Notes under the pieces: model-generated
Seen by the model: the letters and a program-made list of their open reading frames with translations, nothing else
What the model was told of the DNA's origin: nothing
Databases searched by the model: none
Part shown: one piece after another, positions 36,700 through 44,795 of the stretch
Layout of the letters: each line of letters begins with the position of its first letter
How positions within the stretch are numbered: the stretch's first letter is position 1
Program-made: the position numbers and the translations under genes
From: WLXB01 sp040221475
Lineage (GTDB): Bacteria > Pseudomonadota > Alphaproteobacteria > Rhodospirillales > Rhodospirillaceae
Reading direction: 5' to 3'
Assembly (NCBI GenBank): GCA_040221475.1
Contig: JAVKEJ010000032.1
Location: 558,001-622,000 of the forward strand
Length of the DNA stretch: 64,000 nt

Positions 36700-37713
36700 A
36701 TGAAAATCATTGCTGCTATCTTTATTGTCTGTCTGCCAACGCTCGTTCTGGCACAAGCCGAATCCCTGCCCCCAGCTGTTCAGGCGCTGATTCCGCAGGC
36801 GGAAGCAGAAGGCGAACTTCAGGTCTTCGGGGCCACACTCAATCCGCGACAGGTGCGGGCATTTTCTCAGTCTTTTAATGACTATTACGACATGGATATC
36901 GACCTCACCATGTCCGGCGGCTTGCATTCAGCCAAAGCCTCGGAAGTGGCGCTGGCCCATCGCGCTGGCGTCCCCACCGGCATTGATGTGTTTTGGACCG
37001 GCCTCATCGCCGCCATGGCCAAAACCGGGGCGCTGATGGAGATCGATTGGATCAACACCTATGGGGCCGATCCGTCTCTCGCCATGGGACCGTGGGGCTT
37101 ACGCACCCACGATGGGCATCAGAGCATGGTCACCGTCAACACCGGGCGGATCACCGCAGCCGAGGCCCCCAAAACCTATTTTGATCTGTTGGACCCGAAA
37201 TGGCGCGGGCGCATTGTCATGCCGCGTTCGCCCTACCCCTGGATGGCCATGAGCTACGCCCTGGGCGAACAGGAAACCGTCGATTTGCTACAGACCATCA
37301 TCGCCAAGCAAGAGCCGAAACTCCTCGCCCGCTATGCAGACATTCGCGCCCGTGTGCTCAGCGGTGAATTCCCAGTCGCCATCGGCACCGACATTTTCTC
37401 GCTGCAGAAACGCGGCGCACCTGTTGTCCACCCAGACATTGATCTCCTGGTGCTCTCGTCCTCAGGAGCGTTTGTTTTAGAAGACGCCGCGCACCCCGCC
37501 GCCGCGAAACTTTGGGCGTTGTGGGCCGTGTCACCAGAAGGCCAGGCCACCTTAGAAGAAGCGCGGAGTTATTCGCTCGCGGAAACACCAGGCACGGCGC
37601 TCAATACATACGCAGAGGGCCGCCGCGTGGTCCATGTGCCGTTTGATTGGCGTTTGGAAAACCACGACCGCTTGTCTGAAAAGTTTTTGACGATCCTCGA
37701 GAGTGGGAGCTGA
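36700..37713 (+). CDS. Ferric-iron-type ABC solute-binding protein (FbpA-like)
   Basis: A 337-residue periplasmic binding protein with a signal peptide ending near residue 19 (VLAQA). It belongs to the iron/thiamine/polyamine-type binding proteins (conserved GVPTGIDVFWTGLIAAMAK and PKTYFDLLDPKWRGRIVMP). In FbpA the Fe3+ ligands include C-terminal tyrosines; several tyrosines occur here, but I cannot map them confidently. The stop lies one base before the end of the convergent TPR gene. The operon is complete, without an adjacent outer-membrane receptor or regulator. Confidence 0.9.
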   Translation: MKIIAAIFIVCLPTLVLAQAESLPPAVQALIPQAEAEGELQVFGATLNPRQVRAFSQSFNDYYDMDIDLTMSGGLHSAKASEVALAHRAGVPTGIDVFWTGLIAAMAKTGALMEIDWINTYGADPSLAMGPWGLRTHDGHQSMVTVNTGRITAAEAPKTYFDLLDPKWRGRIVMPRSPYPWMAMSYALGEQETVDLLQTIIAKQEPKLLARYADIRARVLSGEFPVAIGTDIFSLQKRGAPVVHPDIDLLVLSSSGAFVLEDAAHPAAAKLWALWAVSPEGQATLEEARSYSLAETPGTALNTYAEGRRVVHVPFDWRLENHDRLSEKFLTILESGS

Positions 37714-37714
37714 C

Positions 37715-39097
37715 TTAGCCCATGCCAGCAACATCACCTTTAATCGTCGCCCGTTGCGCGCCGGTGTCATCGCCCAAAGCTTTCAGCACCATCGTCAACT
37801 GACGCCAGGCCCGTATATTCTTCGGCTTCAAGGCCGTGCGCTCCGAGAGCAAACCCCGCGCGGTCGTCCATTGCTCGGCACGGATCGCCGCATCAATCAA
37901 AATTTCGGTAAATAAATCCCGTTGCGCATTTGAGCCTCCAATCAGATGTATATGATCGCGCACCGGCTCAAGCCGCGCCACACAGCCAGCAAAATCTTTT
38001 GCTTTGTATGCCGCCAGCGCCGCACACAAATCATACCCGACCGCACTGGCCACATGCGCATAGGTGTCGTCGTTGTCATCGCGATAGGCATCAATGGACT
38101 CAACATAGTCTGCCGCAGCCTGCGGATCGGTTGCCCCAAGCGCCAATGCAAAATGTGCGTCCACAAACGCCAGCAGTTTGTCGTCAATCCGCCCTTTGGC
38201 TTTATCGCCAAGAGCAGCCCAGCGATCCCCAACATCCACGCCCTCAAGGTCCAGCCGGGCCAGAATGGAAATGTCATTGGTCAAATCCAGGTATTCATCA
38301 GACGTCGGATCAAAAATCTCTTGGTCGTAAAGCGCCAACACCTCATCGTGCCGTCCCGACTCAAACAGCATTAAGGCTTTGTGCCAGGCCAGATGATGCC
38401 GAAAGTTATTCCAGTTCTCGTAACCGCCCCTGGACTCCAGCCAGGCAATACCATCTTGACGGCGATCTTCCATCTCACACACATGGGCCACGGTATGAAC
38501 CGCCCAGGCATCGGCTTCGTTGAGGCTGGACGCCGCGCGGCCAAGCGACTCTGCCCGCGCATAGTCGCCGGTTTCTTCCAACCCGAACGCCCGCATCGAC
38601 AACATGTAGCCGTATGTCGGCAGATCTTCGCGGCCTTCCCAGGCATACCACACCCGTCCGACGGAATTTCTGACGTTGGCCGCATCGCCCATATAGAAGT
38701 GGGTGTAGTGCAACATCTTCACGGCCAGCACATCCGTAGGATAGTCGCGGATGACCGCTTCCCAGGCCGCTGTCGCACCCACCAGATCTAAGCCGCACCA
38801 CGCTTCCAAAGCTGTGACATGGAGTTGCTCGCGGGGCGTGGCGGTTTCAGCACCGCGCTGCGCCGCCGCCAACGCCTGTTGCGCTTTGGGCACCAACTTA
38901 CGCACCCCCATCATGTGCATGAAATAGCCGCGCAGCACATTGGCCAGCACCATTTCGCTGTCTTGCGCATAAGTGGTTTTCAGCAGATCACCAATGTCTT
39001 TGCCAAACCTGAGATACGCCACAAGGGTGCGATCAAACGCGTCCGCCGCCTCTTGACTGGCGGCGGTGACTTCAAGCCCAGTTTGATCTCTGATCAT
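37715..39097 (-). CDS. TTC38-like TPR protein
   Basis: A cytoplasmic protein of about 460 residues from the ATG at 39097, resembling tetratricopeptide repeat protein 38. Helical repeats run through the chain, for example LVAYLRFGKDIGDLLKTTY, ADAWAVHTVAHVCEME and NWNNFRHHLAWHKALMLFES; the histidine pairs in these repeats are typical of the family. No enzymatic activity is known to me. An alternative TTG at 39139 overlaps the stop of the upstream gene (TTGA) and would add 14 residues made of duplicated sequence, so the ATG is preferred with moderate confidence. A 26-base-period duplication directly upstream copies the start region. Confidence 0.8.
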   Translation of the reverse strand: MIRDQTGLEVTAASQEAADAFDRTLVAYLRFGKDIGDLLKTTYAQDSEMVLANVLRGYFMHMMGVRKLVPKAQQALAAAQRGAETATPREQLHVTALEAWCGLDLVGATAAWEAVIRDYPTDVLAVKMLHYTHFYMGDAANVRNSVGRVWYAWEGREDLPTYGYMLSMRAFGLEETGDYARAESLGRAASSLNEADAWAVHTVAHVCEMEDRRQDGIAWLESRGGYENWNNFRHHLAWHKALMLFESGRHDEVLALYDQEIFDPTSDEYLDLTNDISILARLDLEGVDVGDRWAALGDKAKGRIDDKLLAFVDAHFALALGATDPQAAADYVESIDAYRDDNDDTYAHVASAVGYDLCAALAAYKAKDFAGCVARLEPVRDHIHLIGGSNAQRDLFTEILIDAAIRAEQWTTARGLLSERTALKPKNIRAWRQLTMVLKALGDDTGAQRATIKGDVAGMG

Positions 39098-39128
39098 AAA
39101 AACCCAACTTGATCTCTGATCATAAAAA
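39083..39128. repeat. 20-base repeat (period 26) duplicating the TTC38-like start region
   Basis: TTGATCTCTGATCATAAAAA occurs at 39083-39102 and 39109-39128. On the minus strand each copy contains an ATG followed by ATC AGA GAT CAA. The upstream copy opens a 9-codon frame (MIRDQVGFL) whose TGA overlaps the ATG of the downstream gene. It was most likely created by a local duplication. Confidence 0.9.
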
Positions 39129-39135
39129 ACCCCGG

Positions 39136-40248
39136 TCAATCATCCATCATCGCCTGACCCCATGCGGGCTCCAGCGGCACGTAGGACTCAGGTCCGATAT
39201 TCAGCGATGAGATATCCATGATGTGCGTCCGCATGCCACGCATGAACCCGGCGGTGGACCGTGCCCAAGCCAGCTTGGTGCCATCGGGCGACAAAGACGG
39301 CAGGCCATCAAAGCCTTCATAAGTTGTCAAACGGAACGGCTTGCCCCCCGCAAGATCGCCAAGATACACATCCCAGTTGTTCTCGCCGCGGATTTTGACA
39401 AACACATAATGGCGTCCGTCCGGGGCCGGATAAGGCGCCCAATTCATATCTTGGTCAAAGGTATAACGCCGCCAGTCAGAGCCATCATGCTTGATGGTAA
39501 ACACCGTCATCGGCGTCGGACTAACTTTGCCGTACTCGGATTTGCGCCACGCGCGGAACATGATGGTTTCATTGTCCGGCATGAAGAACGGCGCGCCCTC
39601 TTGCCAGTCTTCCGTAAACGTCACTTGCTGCTCACCGGAACCATCGGGCCGCATTTTCCAAAGGTCCATCTGGCCATCAATCATGCGACCAAAGACAATC
39701 CATTGACCGTTGGGCGACACCGAGACTTCCGCTTCGTAATATTTATTGTTGGTCAGCCGCACCCGGTCAGACCCGTCGATGTTTGAACTGTAAAGCTCCG
39801 CGCCTTGCGGATATTCATCTTGATCCGACCAGTTGCCCGCGGGCATATCCAAATTGTCGCGGGTCGACGTCCAGACGATGCGCTGTTGATCCGGGAAGAA
39901 ATACGAGCAGGCATCCTGTCCGCGATCATTGGCCGCCTGCAAATTCGTGCCATCAATAGAATAGGTGTAGGTCAGATTGCCGGTGGTGCCGAAGGGCGAC
40001 TTCACGGCGCGCGAGTCATTCGTTTGTGCAATCATGTGATAACTGTCCGGCGCAAAGTACGCCTCCGCCGATACGGGAATATCCGGAATATCGTAATACG
40101 GAAACGCTTCGTCGTAGCGTATTTCAATATTTGGATTACCGGAGCCAAACGCAGCGCTGGCATTTGAGCTCATTTGCGATGTGGTATTGGCCGCGCAACC
40201 TGCCAGCACCGCACCCGCAACCAGTGATCCTATAACCTGTTTCTGCAT
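39136..40248 (-). CDS. TolB-like beta-propeller lipoprotein
   Basis: A 370-residue exported protein. The signal peptide carries the lipobox LAGC with C18. The mature part is a PD40/WD40-like propeller of the TolB type: repeated units such as GSDRVRLTNNKYYEAEVSVS, PNGQWIVFGRMIDGQMDLWK and PSLSPDGTKLAWARSTAGF. True TolB proteins are periplasmic and lack a lipid anchor, so this is a TolB-like scaffold rather than TolB. It is followed immediately by the TTC38-like gene and probably shares its transcript. Its role may be in envelope protein assembly (inference). Confidence 0.82.
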   Translation of the reverse strand: MQKQVIGSLVAGAVLAGCAANTTSQMSSNASAAFGSGNPNIEIRYDEAFPYYDIPDIPVSAEAYFAPDSYHMIAQTNDSRAVKSPFGTTGNLTYTYSIDGTNLQAANDRGQDACSYFFPDQQRIVWTSTRDNLDMPAGNWSDQDEYPQGAELYSSNIDGSDRVRLTNNKYYEAEVSVSPNGQWIVFGRMIDGQMDLWKMRPDGSGEQQVTFTEDWQEGAPFFMPDNETIMFRAWRKSEYGKVSPTPMTVFTIKHDGSDWRRYTFDQDMNWAPYPAPDGRHYVFVKIRGENNWDVYLGDLAGGKPFRLTTYEGFDGLPSLSPDGTKLAWARSTAGFMRGMRTHIMDISSLNIGPESYVPLEPAWGQAMMDD

Positions 40249-40385
40249 GATGTTTGCCTCCCCAGCTCAAAGTCGTCCATGAATACCCCTATGACACCCG
40301 AGCAGGCTTCCTCTGGCAAGCCCTTTGGGCGTAACATCGTGTAACGCTGCAATAATCAAATGGCTTTATGCACAGGAGCACCCCC

Positions 40386-41327
40386 ATGGCGCGACTCCGA
40401 CTGTTGATCGCTCTCCTTATACTGGCCCCTGCCATTCCAAGCATCCCAGCCGCTGCGGCTGAAAGCGGCGAAACCTTCTCCGATTGCACGCACTGCCCGC
40501 CGATGGTCACCCTGCCCAAAGGCAAAGCCATATTGGGCTCAGAACCCTGGAGCGCCAATCGCAAAAGCGGCGACGGACCAATTCGCGAGGTCGAAATCAA
40601 TTACACCCTGGCCGTGGGCAAACATGAAGTCACGCGGGGTCAATATCGCGCCTTTGTCGACGCCACCGGTTATGCAACTTCCTATGAAGAGGGTCGCGTG
40701 GGCTGCAACACCTGGACCCATGACCGCATTCTGGGGTTCGTGCGCGATCACACCTGGGATGCACCGGGTTACGATCAACGCGAAGATCACCCCGTGGTCT
40801 GCGTCAACTGGGCCGACGCCACGGCCTATGCCGCCTGGCTGGCCGAGACCACCGGCAAACCCTATCGCCTATTGTCCTCCACCGAGTTTGAATACGCCAC
40901 CCGCGCGGGCACTCGCGGACCCTGGTTCTGGGGCACCGCCAATGCCGACGCCTGCACCTACGCGAACGTCGCCGACTCAACCTTCCGCCGACTGTATGAT
41001 TATGCCCCCGTGTTTGCCTGTGAGGATCATTTCGAGCGCACTTCGCCCGTGGGCGCGTTTGAACCCAATCCCTGGGGCTTGCACGACATGCTCGGCAACG
41101 CTTGGGAATGGACCGATGATTGCGCCCATGACGACATGAACAAAGTGCCCACCGATGGCCGCGCCTGGCGTGGCGAAGACAACGGCAACTGTGAACGCCG
41201 CGTGCCGCGCGGCGGCTCTTGGGTGTCCGGTACGGATTGGGTGCGCGCGGCCGCACAAGCCGGTGATTGGGCGCTCTATCACAGCCAATTGCTCGGGTTT
41301 CGTGTGGCCCTGACGGTGGCAGACTAA
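40386..41327 (+). CDS. Secreted SUMF1/FGE-fold protein without the catalytic cysteine pair (copy 1)
   Basis: A 313-residue exported protein; the ATG at 40386 follows AGGAG by seven bases. A signal peptide ends near AAAAES. The N-terminus has the DCTHCP motif shared by its relatives (see 49436-52749). The SUMF1 fold is indicated by AVGKHEVTRGQYRAF, VVCVNWADATAYAAWLAE, PYRLLSSTEFEYATRAG, GLHDMLGNAWEWTDDC and VPRGGSWVSG, ending in LGFRVAL. In formylglycine-generating enzymes two cysteines follow the GGS(Y/W) turn; here that stretch (SWVSGTDWVRAAAQAGD) has none. It therefore cannot use the known copper-dependent chemistry. It precedes the Rieske oxygenase gene by 150 bases on the same strand. Confidence 0.85.
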   Translation: MARLRLLIALLILAPAIPSIPAAAAESGETFSDCTHCPPMVTLPKGKAILGSEPWSANRKSGDGPIREVEINYTLAVGKHEVTRGQYRAFVDATGYATSYEEGRVGCNTWTHDRILGFVRDHTWDAPGYDQREDHPVVCVNWADATAYAAWLAETTGKPYRLLSSTEFEYATRAGTRGPWFWGTANADACTYANVADSTFRRLYDYAPVFACEDHFERTSPVGAFEPNPWGLHDMLGNAWEWTDDCAHDDMNKVPTDGRAWRGEDNGNCERRVPRGGSWVSGTDWVRAAAQAGDWALYHSQLLGFRVALTVAD

Positions 41328-41414
41328 ATACGGCAGCCGCCTCGACCAGAATTGACTCAGATCATGGGCAGGCCGGTTTAGGCTCCGGCACACTCCCTTC
41401 ACATCACCCATCAC

Positions 41415-41440
41415 GGTGGCCATGCGGTGGCCATGCGGTG
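41415..41440. repeat. 11-base tandem repeat (2.4 copies)
   Basis: GGTGGCCATGC occurs at 41415-41425 and 41426-41436, followed by a partial GGTG. It lies in the gap between the SUMF1-fold gene and the Rieske oxygenase gene, about 40 bases before the Rieske ATG. Confidence 0.85.
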
Positions 41441-41477
41441 ACGTTGAGATTCAACGCGATGCGAGGGAGAGGGACGC

Positions 41478-42626
41478 ATGTTTATCAATTTTTGGTACGC
41501 CGCTGGCCGCAGCGCCGATCTGACCGACACGCCAACCAAAGTGCGCATGCTAGGGCAGAACTTTGTTCTGTTCCGGGACTCCTCTGGCGAAGCACACTGC
41601 TTGTCAAATGTCTGCACCCATCGCGGCGGTTCTCTAGCGGGTGGCAAGATGCGCGGGGATTGCGTCGAGTGCCCCTATCACGGCTGGCAGTTTAATGGCG
41701 CAGGGGAATGCACAAAAATCCCATCACTCGGCAAAGACGGGAAAGTCCCCGCCCGCACAAAAATTGACAGCTACCCGGTCCAAGAAAAATACGGTTTGAT
41801 TTTTGCCTTCCTGGGCGATTTACCAGAAGACGAACGCCCCCCAATTCTCGACATCAAGGAATACGGCAGCGAAGGCTGGCGGGCGACCGTTCAGAAGTTT
41901 GAATGGAGCATTGATTATAAACGCTCCATCGAAAACTCCATCGACCCCGCCCACAACGAATTTGTTCATGACACCCATGGCTTTGGCGGCGATGACGATG
42001 ATTATCGTGTGCATGAGCTTAATCTGGTCGAAGATGAATGGTCGACCGGCTTCTGGAATAAAATGTACGCGCCGCCCTTGGCCGAAGGCAAAATGCGCCA
42101 AGCCTCAGGCCGCGAAGAGGCGACTTTTATCGATGCCGGCACCGGCCACGTGGGTATTTCAAGCGTGTGGACCCATATTCATCCCACACCGGAGATGCAC
42201 ATTCATCAATACCTGTTTGAAACCCCCATTGAAGAAGACGAAACCCAGTTCTATCTGGTCAACCTGCGCAACTTCCTGGCCACACCAGAGCATGACGAAC
42301 GCATGATGGGCCGCAACCTGTATGTCGCCGGGCAGGACAAACAGGTCTTGGAAGATGTCGAACCCGTCATCTCGCCATCCACCAACATCCACGAAGTGTT
42401 CATGCCGCACGATCATCCTATCGCCCTCTACCGCAAAAAAATGAAAGCCTGGCAAGACAAAGGCTGGCGGATCGATACCGAAGAAGTGGAGCGCACCCGC
42501 AAGCGGGTCGCCTATGCCATACCGAGCCCCGCGCGCCGGTCCTCAAAAGGGTGGGTGATCGACAGCGTGCCGCTCAAATCCGCAGCAAACGCCTCCAAAG
42601 AGAAGGCAAAACGAGCCGCCGAATAA
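41478..42626 (+). CDS. Rieske non-heme iron oxygenase, alpha subunit
   Basis: A 382-residue ring-hydroxylating or demethylating oxygenase. The Rieske [2Fe-2S] ligands are C46-x-H48 and C65-x2-H68 (CTHRGGS and CPYHGW). The mononuclear-iron site is D156, H159 and H164 in DPAHNEFVHDTHG. The start is supported by GGGAGAGGG upstream. Such subunits need a reductase and sometimes a ferredoxin; neither is adjacent. The substrate is probably an aromatic or heterocyclic molecule (inference). A terminator follows 26 bases after the stop, so it is the last gene of its transcript. Confidence 0.92.
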   Translation: MFINFWYAAGRSADLTDTPTKVRMLGQNFVLFRDSSGEAHCLSNVCTHRGGSLAGGKMRGDCVECPYHGWQFNGAGECTKIPSLGKDGKVPARTKIDSYPVQEKYGLIFAFLGDLPEDERPPILDIKEYGSEGWRATVQKFEWSIDYKRSIENSIDPAHNEFVHDTHGFGGDDDDYRVHELNLVEDEWSTGFWNKMYAPPLAEGKMRQASGREEATFIDAGTGHVGISSVWTHIHPTPEMHIHQYLFETPIEEDETQFYLVNLRNFLATPEHDERMMGRNLYVAGQDKQVLEDVEPVISPSTNIHEVFMPHDHPIALYRKKMKAWQDKGWRIDTEEVERTRKRVAYAIPSPARRSSKGWVIDSVPLKSAANASKEKAKRAAE

Positions 42627-42652
42627 GGTTACAGAGATCTCTCCAACACTTG

Positions 42653-42681
42653 GGCATCGTTTCGACGATGCCTCTTTTTTT
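42653..42681 (+). terminator. Rho-independent terminator with a TTCG loop
   Basis: Eight-base stem GGCATCGT (42653-42660) with ACGATGCC (42665-42672), stable TTCG tetraloop and then seven T residues (42675-42681). It ends the Rieske oxygenase transcript. Confidence 0.92.
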
Positions 42682-42706
42682 GCTCTGAACGGTTACGGGT
42701 ATAATT

Positions 42707-42727
42707 GGCTGGTGGCTGGTGGCTGGC
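42707..42727. repeat. 7-base tandem repeat, three copies
   Basis: GGCTGGT GGCTGGT GGCTGGC lies directly next to the stop codon of the small membrane protein gene on the minus strand. The pattern suggests slippage. Confidence 0.85.
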
Positions 42728-42728
42728 G

Positions 42729-42965
42729 CTATGCACCGCGTCTTTTCAGCGGCTTTGTCAGCTCACTGGCCGAGACCATGGTGCCGGCGGCAAACAGACA
42801 GGCCAAGATGATGATGGGGACAGGGTCATGCAAACTGGCCAACAGAACAGCCCCACACATAAACACGCCGCCGATGCAGCAGAGGCAAACGATGAGCAAC
42901 GTCGCGTTTTCAAGCAGTTTGAAAAACAACGACCCAGCCGTACTGTTTTGTGTTTTGTATGCCAT
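42729..42965 (-). CDS. Small two-helix membrane protein
   Basis: A 78-residue protein with two hydrophobic helices (about 21-42 and 47-67: LLIVCLCCIGGVFMCGAVLL, and VPIIILACLFAAGTMV). The first helix has a CLCC pair. A purine-rich stretch (GAGAAGAGA) precedes the ATG at 42965. An overlapping frame on the other strand has no membrane pattern. No family is recognised. The gene stands alone, head to head with the glycosyltransferase gene across 319 bases. Its reality is plausible but not certain. Confidence 0.5.
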   Translation of the reverse strand: MAYKTQNSTAGSLFFKLLENATLLIVCLCCIGGVFMCGAVLLASLHDPVPIIILACLFAAGTMVSASELTKPLKRRGA

Positions 42966-43284
42966 CTGTCTCTTCTCTCGTGCGCCCTGAGTGAAGGGCT
43001 TTAGATTTGGCCGTGCCATGTGGGCGGGACTCCACTCTCAGAAGAGTGCGGCAAAAAGGTTAAGGGGGGGTTGCTGTCGCAGAAAACTTGAAAAGTCTAG
43101 TTTGAACCAGCCTTCACCCCACAACATCCAGCACATAAACGCCGCGCGCGTCGGACTCCACAGCCCCTGCCAGCCAGTTACGTCCGTTGTCGATGGCGGA
43201 CGCCTACATGCGGTGATACTATTTTGAGGGCGGTGCTAGATATAGTTCTGTAGAATCCCCGCACACTGTTTTGAGGACTGAACT
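42966..43284. other. Divergent intergenic stretch, no gene seen
   Basis: About 320 bases between the small membrane protein start and the glycosyltransferase start. No convincing frame, tRNA or hairpin terminator is present. It should hold the promoters of the two divergent genes. Confidence 0.4.
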
Positions 43285-43968
43285 TTGGAGAAAGTGAGAT
43301 TCGTCGTCGCCTCGCGTGCCAGCGAGGAAGACTTCTATGAAAAGACTGCCACCGGGCAGTCACTGCGGCTCTACAACTTTCCCTTTTTGGATGTCAGGCT
43401 GTTTCCGGCGAACAGCACGGGCCTTCCGAAGCTCTACAATTCCGTCATTAAAGACTGCGTAAACGATCCCTGCACGCTGATTTTCGCCCACGACGATTTG
43501 CACATCCTCGATTTCTATTGGATCAATCAGATCTCGAACGCCCTGAAGCGCTTTCAAATCGTCGGCGTTGCCGGCAACACGCGCCGCCTGCCGCGCCAAC
43601 CGAGTTGGGCTTTCATCGACACCACAGGCACGTGGGACTCCCAGGAGCATCTCAGCGGCATCGTCGGCCACGGCACGAGCTTCCCACCGGAAAATCTGAG
43701 TATCTTTGGCCCCGTCGGCCAGCCCGTAAAACTGATGGACGGCCTGTTTATGGCCGCCGAGAGCACCACCTTTACCGCCAATGGATTAAGCTTTGACGAA
43801 CGCTTCGATTTCCATTTCTACGACATGGACCTCTGCCGTCAGGCTGAACAGAAAAACATCACCTGCGGCACCTGGCCCCTGTCTTTGATCCATGAAAGCG
43901 CCGGAAACTACGCATCGCAGGCATGGCAAGACGCCTACATCACTTATCTCGCCAAGTGGGGCGAGTGA
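43285..43968 (+). CDS. GT-A-fold glycosyltransferase-like protein
   Basis: A 227-residue protein resembling family 2-type glycosyltransferases of surface polysaccharide loci. An acidic motif HDDLHILDF near residue 75 is the likely nucleotide-sugar/metal site, and FDERFDFHFYDMDLCRQAEQ near residue 175 is a typical late conserved block. It begins at TTG (43285) with GAGG about eight bases upstream; a GTG three codons later is an alternative. It overlaps the downstream methyltransferase start in a TGATG junction, so the two form a coupled pair. The sugar is unknown. Confidence 0.75.
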   Translation: MEKVRFVVASRASEEDFYEKTATGQSLRLYNFPFLDVRLFPANSTGLPKLYNSVIKDCVNDPCTLIFAHDDLHILDFYWINQISNALKRFQIVGVAGNTRRLPRQPSWAFIDTTGTWDSQEHLSGIVGHGTSFPPENLSIFGPVGQPVKLMDGLFMAAESTTFTANGLSFDERFDFHFYDMDLCRQAEQKNITCGTWPLSLIHESAGNYASQAWQDAYITYLAKWGE

Positions 43969-44636
43969 TGGAGCAAACGCCCGTTCACGAGCAACACAAC
44001 CCCGACCTTCTCAAAATAATTCCGGTAACCGCCAAGCGATTGATTGAGGTCGGGTGCAGTTCCGGTGCTCTGGCCCGTGAATTCAAAAAAATATCACCGG
44101 CCTGCGATTATCTGGGCCTAGAAATAGAGCCCGCCTACGCCGCCCTTGCGCGACGGTCTTGTGACCGCTGCCTCAACCTGAATCTGGAAGAGTCTGGTGA
44201 TGATTTCTGGTCCACCGTCGCGGACCGCGACTGCTGGATCTTTGGCGATGTTCTTGAGCACTTCAAAAACCCCTGGGCCGTCTTAAGTAAAATCCGTGCC
44301 GTCATCCCGCCAAACGGCGTTATCGTTGCCTGCGTGCCCAATGCCCAGCATTGGTCATTGCAGGTTAAACTCAGCGTCGGCGCTTTTGAATACGAAAACG
44401 CAGGGCTGATGGACAAAACCCACTTGCGTTGGTTCACCCGGCAGACGCTGCTGAAACTGTTTGCCGATACCGGGTTCGCCGTTACCGAAGGCTTCCCCCG
44501 CACCTTCGATGAACCCCAGCGCGATAAATTCCTGCCGCTCATCGCGCAGATGGCCGAAGCCGCGGGCGGCGATGCCAAAATGGCTGTCACCGACGCGTTG
44601 CCGCTGCAATACGTCGTAAAGGCCGTGCCTAAATAG
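43968..44636 (+). CDS. Class I SAM-dependent methyltransferase
   Basis: A 222-residue methyltransferase. Motif I is RLIEVGCSSGALAREFKK; an acidic residue follows at YLGLEIEPAYA. The segment WIFGDVLEHFKNPWAVLSKI is of the Methyltransf_23 type commonly found in glycan loci. The ATG at 43968 overlaps the stop of the glycosyltransferase gene. It presumably methylates a sugar, lipid or glycan produced by the neighbour (inference). A perfect 20-base tandem duplication lies in the 3' flank. Confidence 0.88.
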   Translation: MEQTPVHEQHNPDLLKIIPVTAKRLIEVGCSSGALAREFKKISPACDYLGLEIEPAYAALARRSCDRCLNLNLEESGDDFWSTVADRDCWIFGDVLEHFKNPWAVLSKIRAVIPPNGVIVACVPNAQHWSLQVKLSVGAFEYENAGLMDKTHLRWFTRQTLLKLFADTGFAVTEGFPRTFDEPQRDKFLPLIAQMAEAAGGDAKMAVTDALPLQYVVKAVPK

Positions 44637-44690
44637 CTGCACAATCATCGTCTTCAAGGCAATCTTATGAGGTCACCCACACAACACAAT

Positions 44691-44730
44691 GAGCGTGCGA
44701 CCAACATAATGAGCGTGCGACCAACATAAT
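44691..44730. repeat. Perfect 20-base tandem duplication
   Basis: GAGCGTGCGACCAACATAAT is present twice back to back (44691-44710 and 44711-44730) between the methyltransferase stop and the end of the convergent FAD oxidoreductase gene. Confidence 0.95.
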
Positions 44731-44795
44731 TCGGGCCTCGGAAGCGCCATCATTTAGCAGACGAGATATTTTGGAGCTTCTGCGCTGGTGCTGCT

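Noticed and set aside
42705..43004. A 99-codon plus-strand frame opposite the small membrane protein
   Set aside because: It starts inside a 7-base repeat, lacks a convincing ribosome-binding site and has no membrane or domain pattern.
44691..44730. CRISPR-like array or insertion-sequence footprint
   Set aside because: Only two perfect adjacent copies occur, without spacers, terminal inverted repeats or an associated gene.
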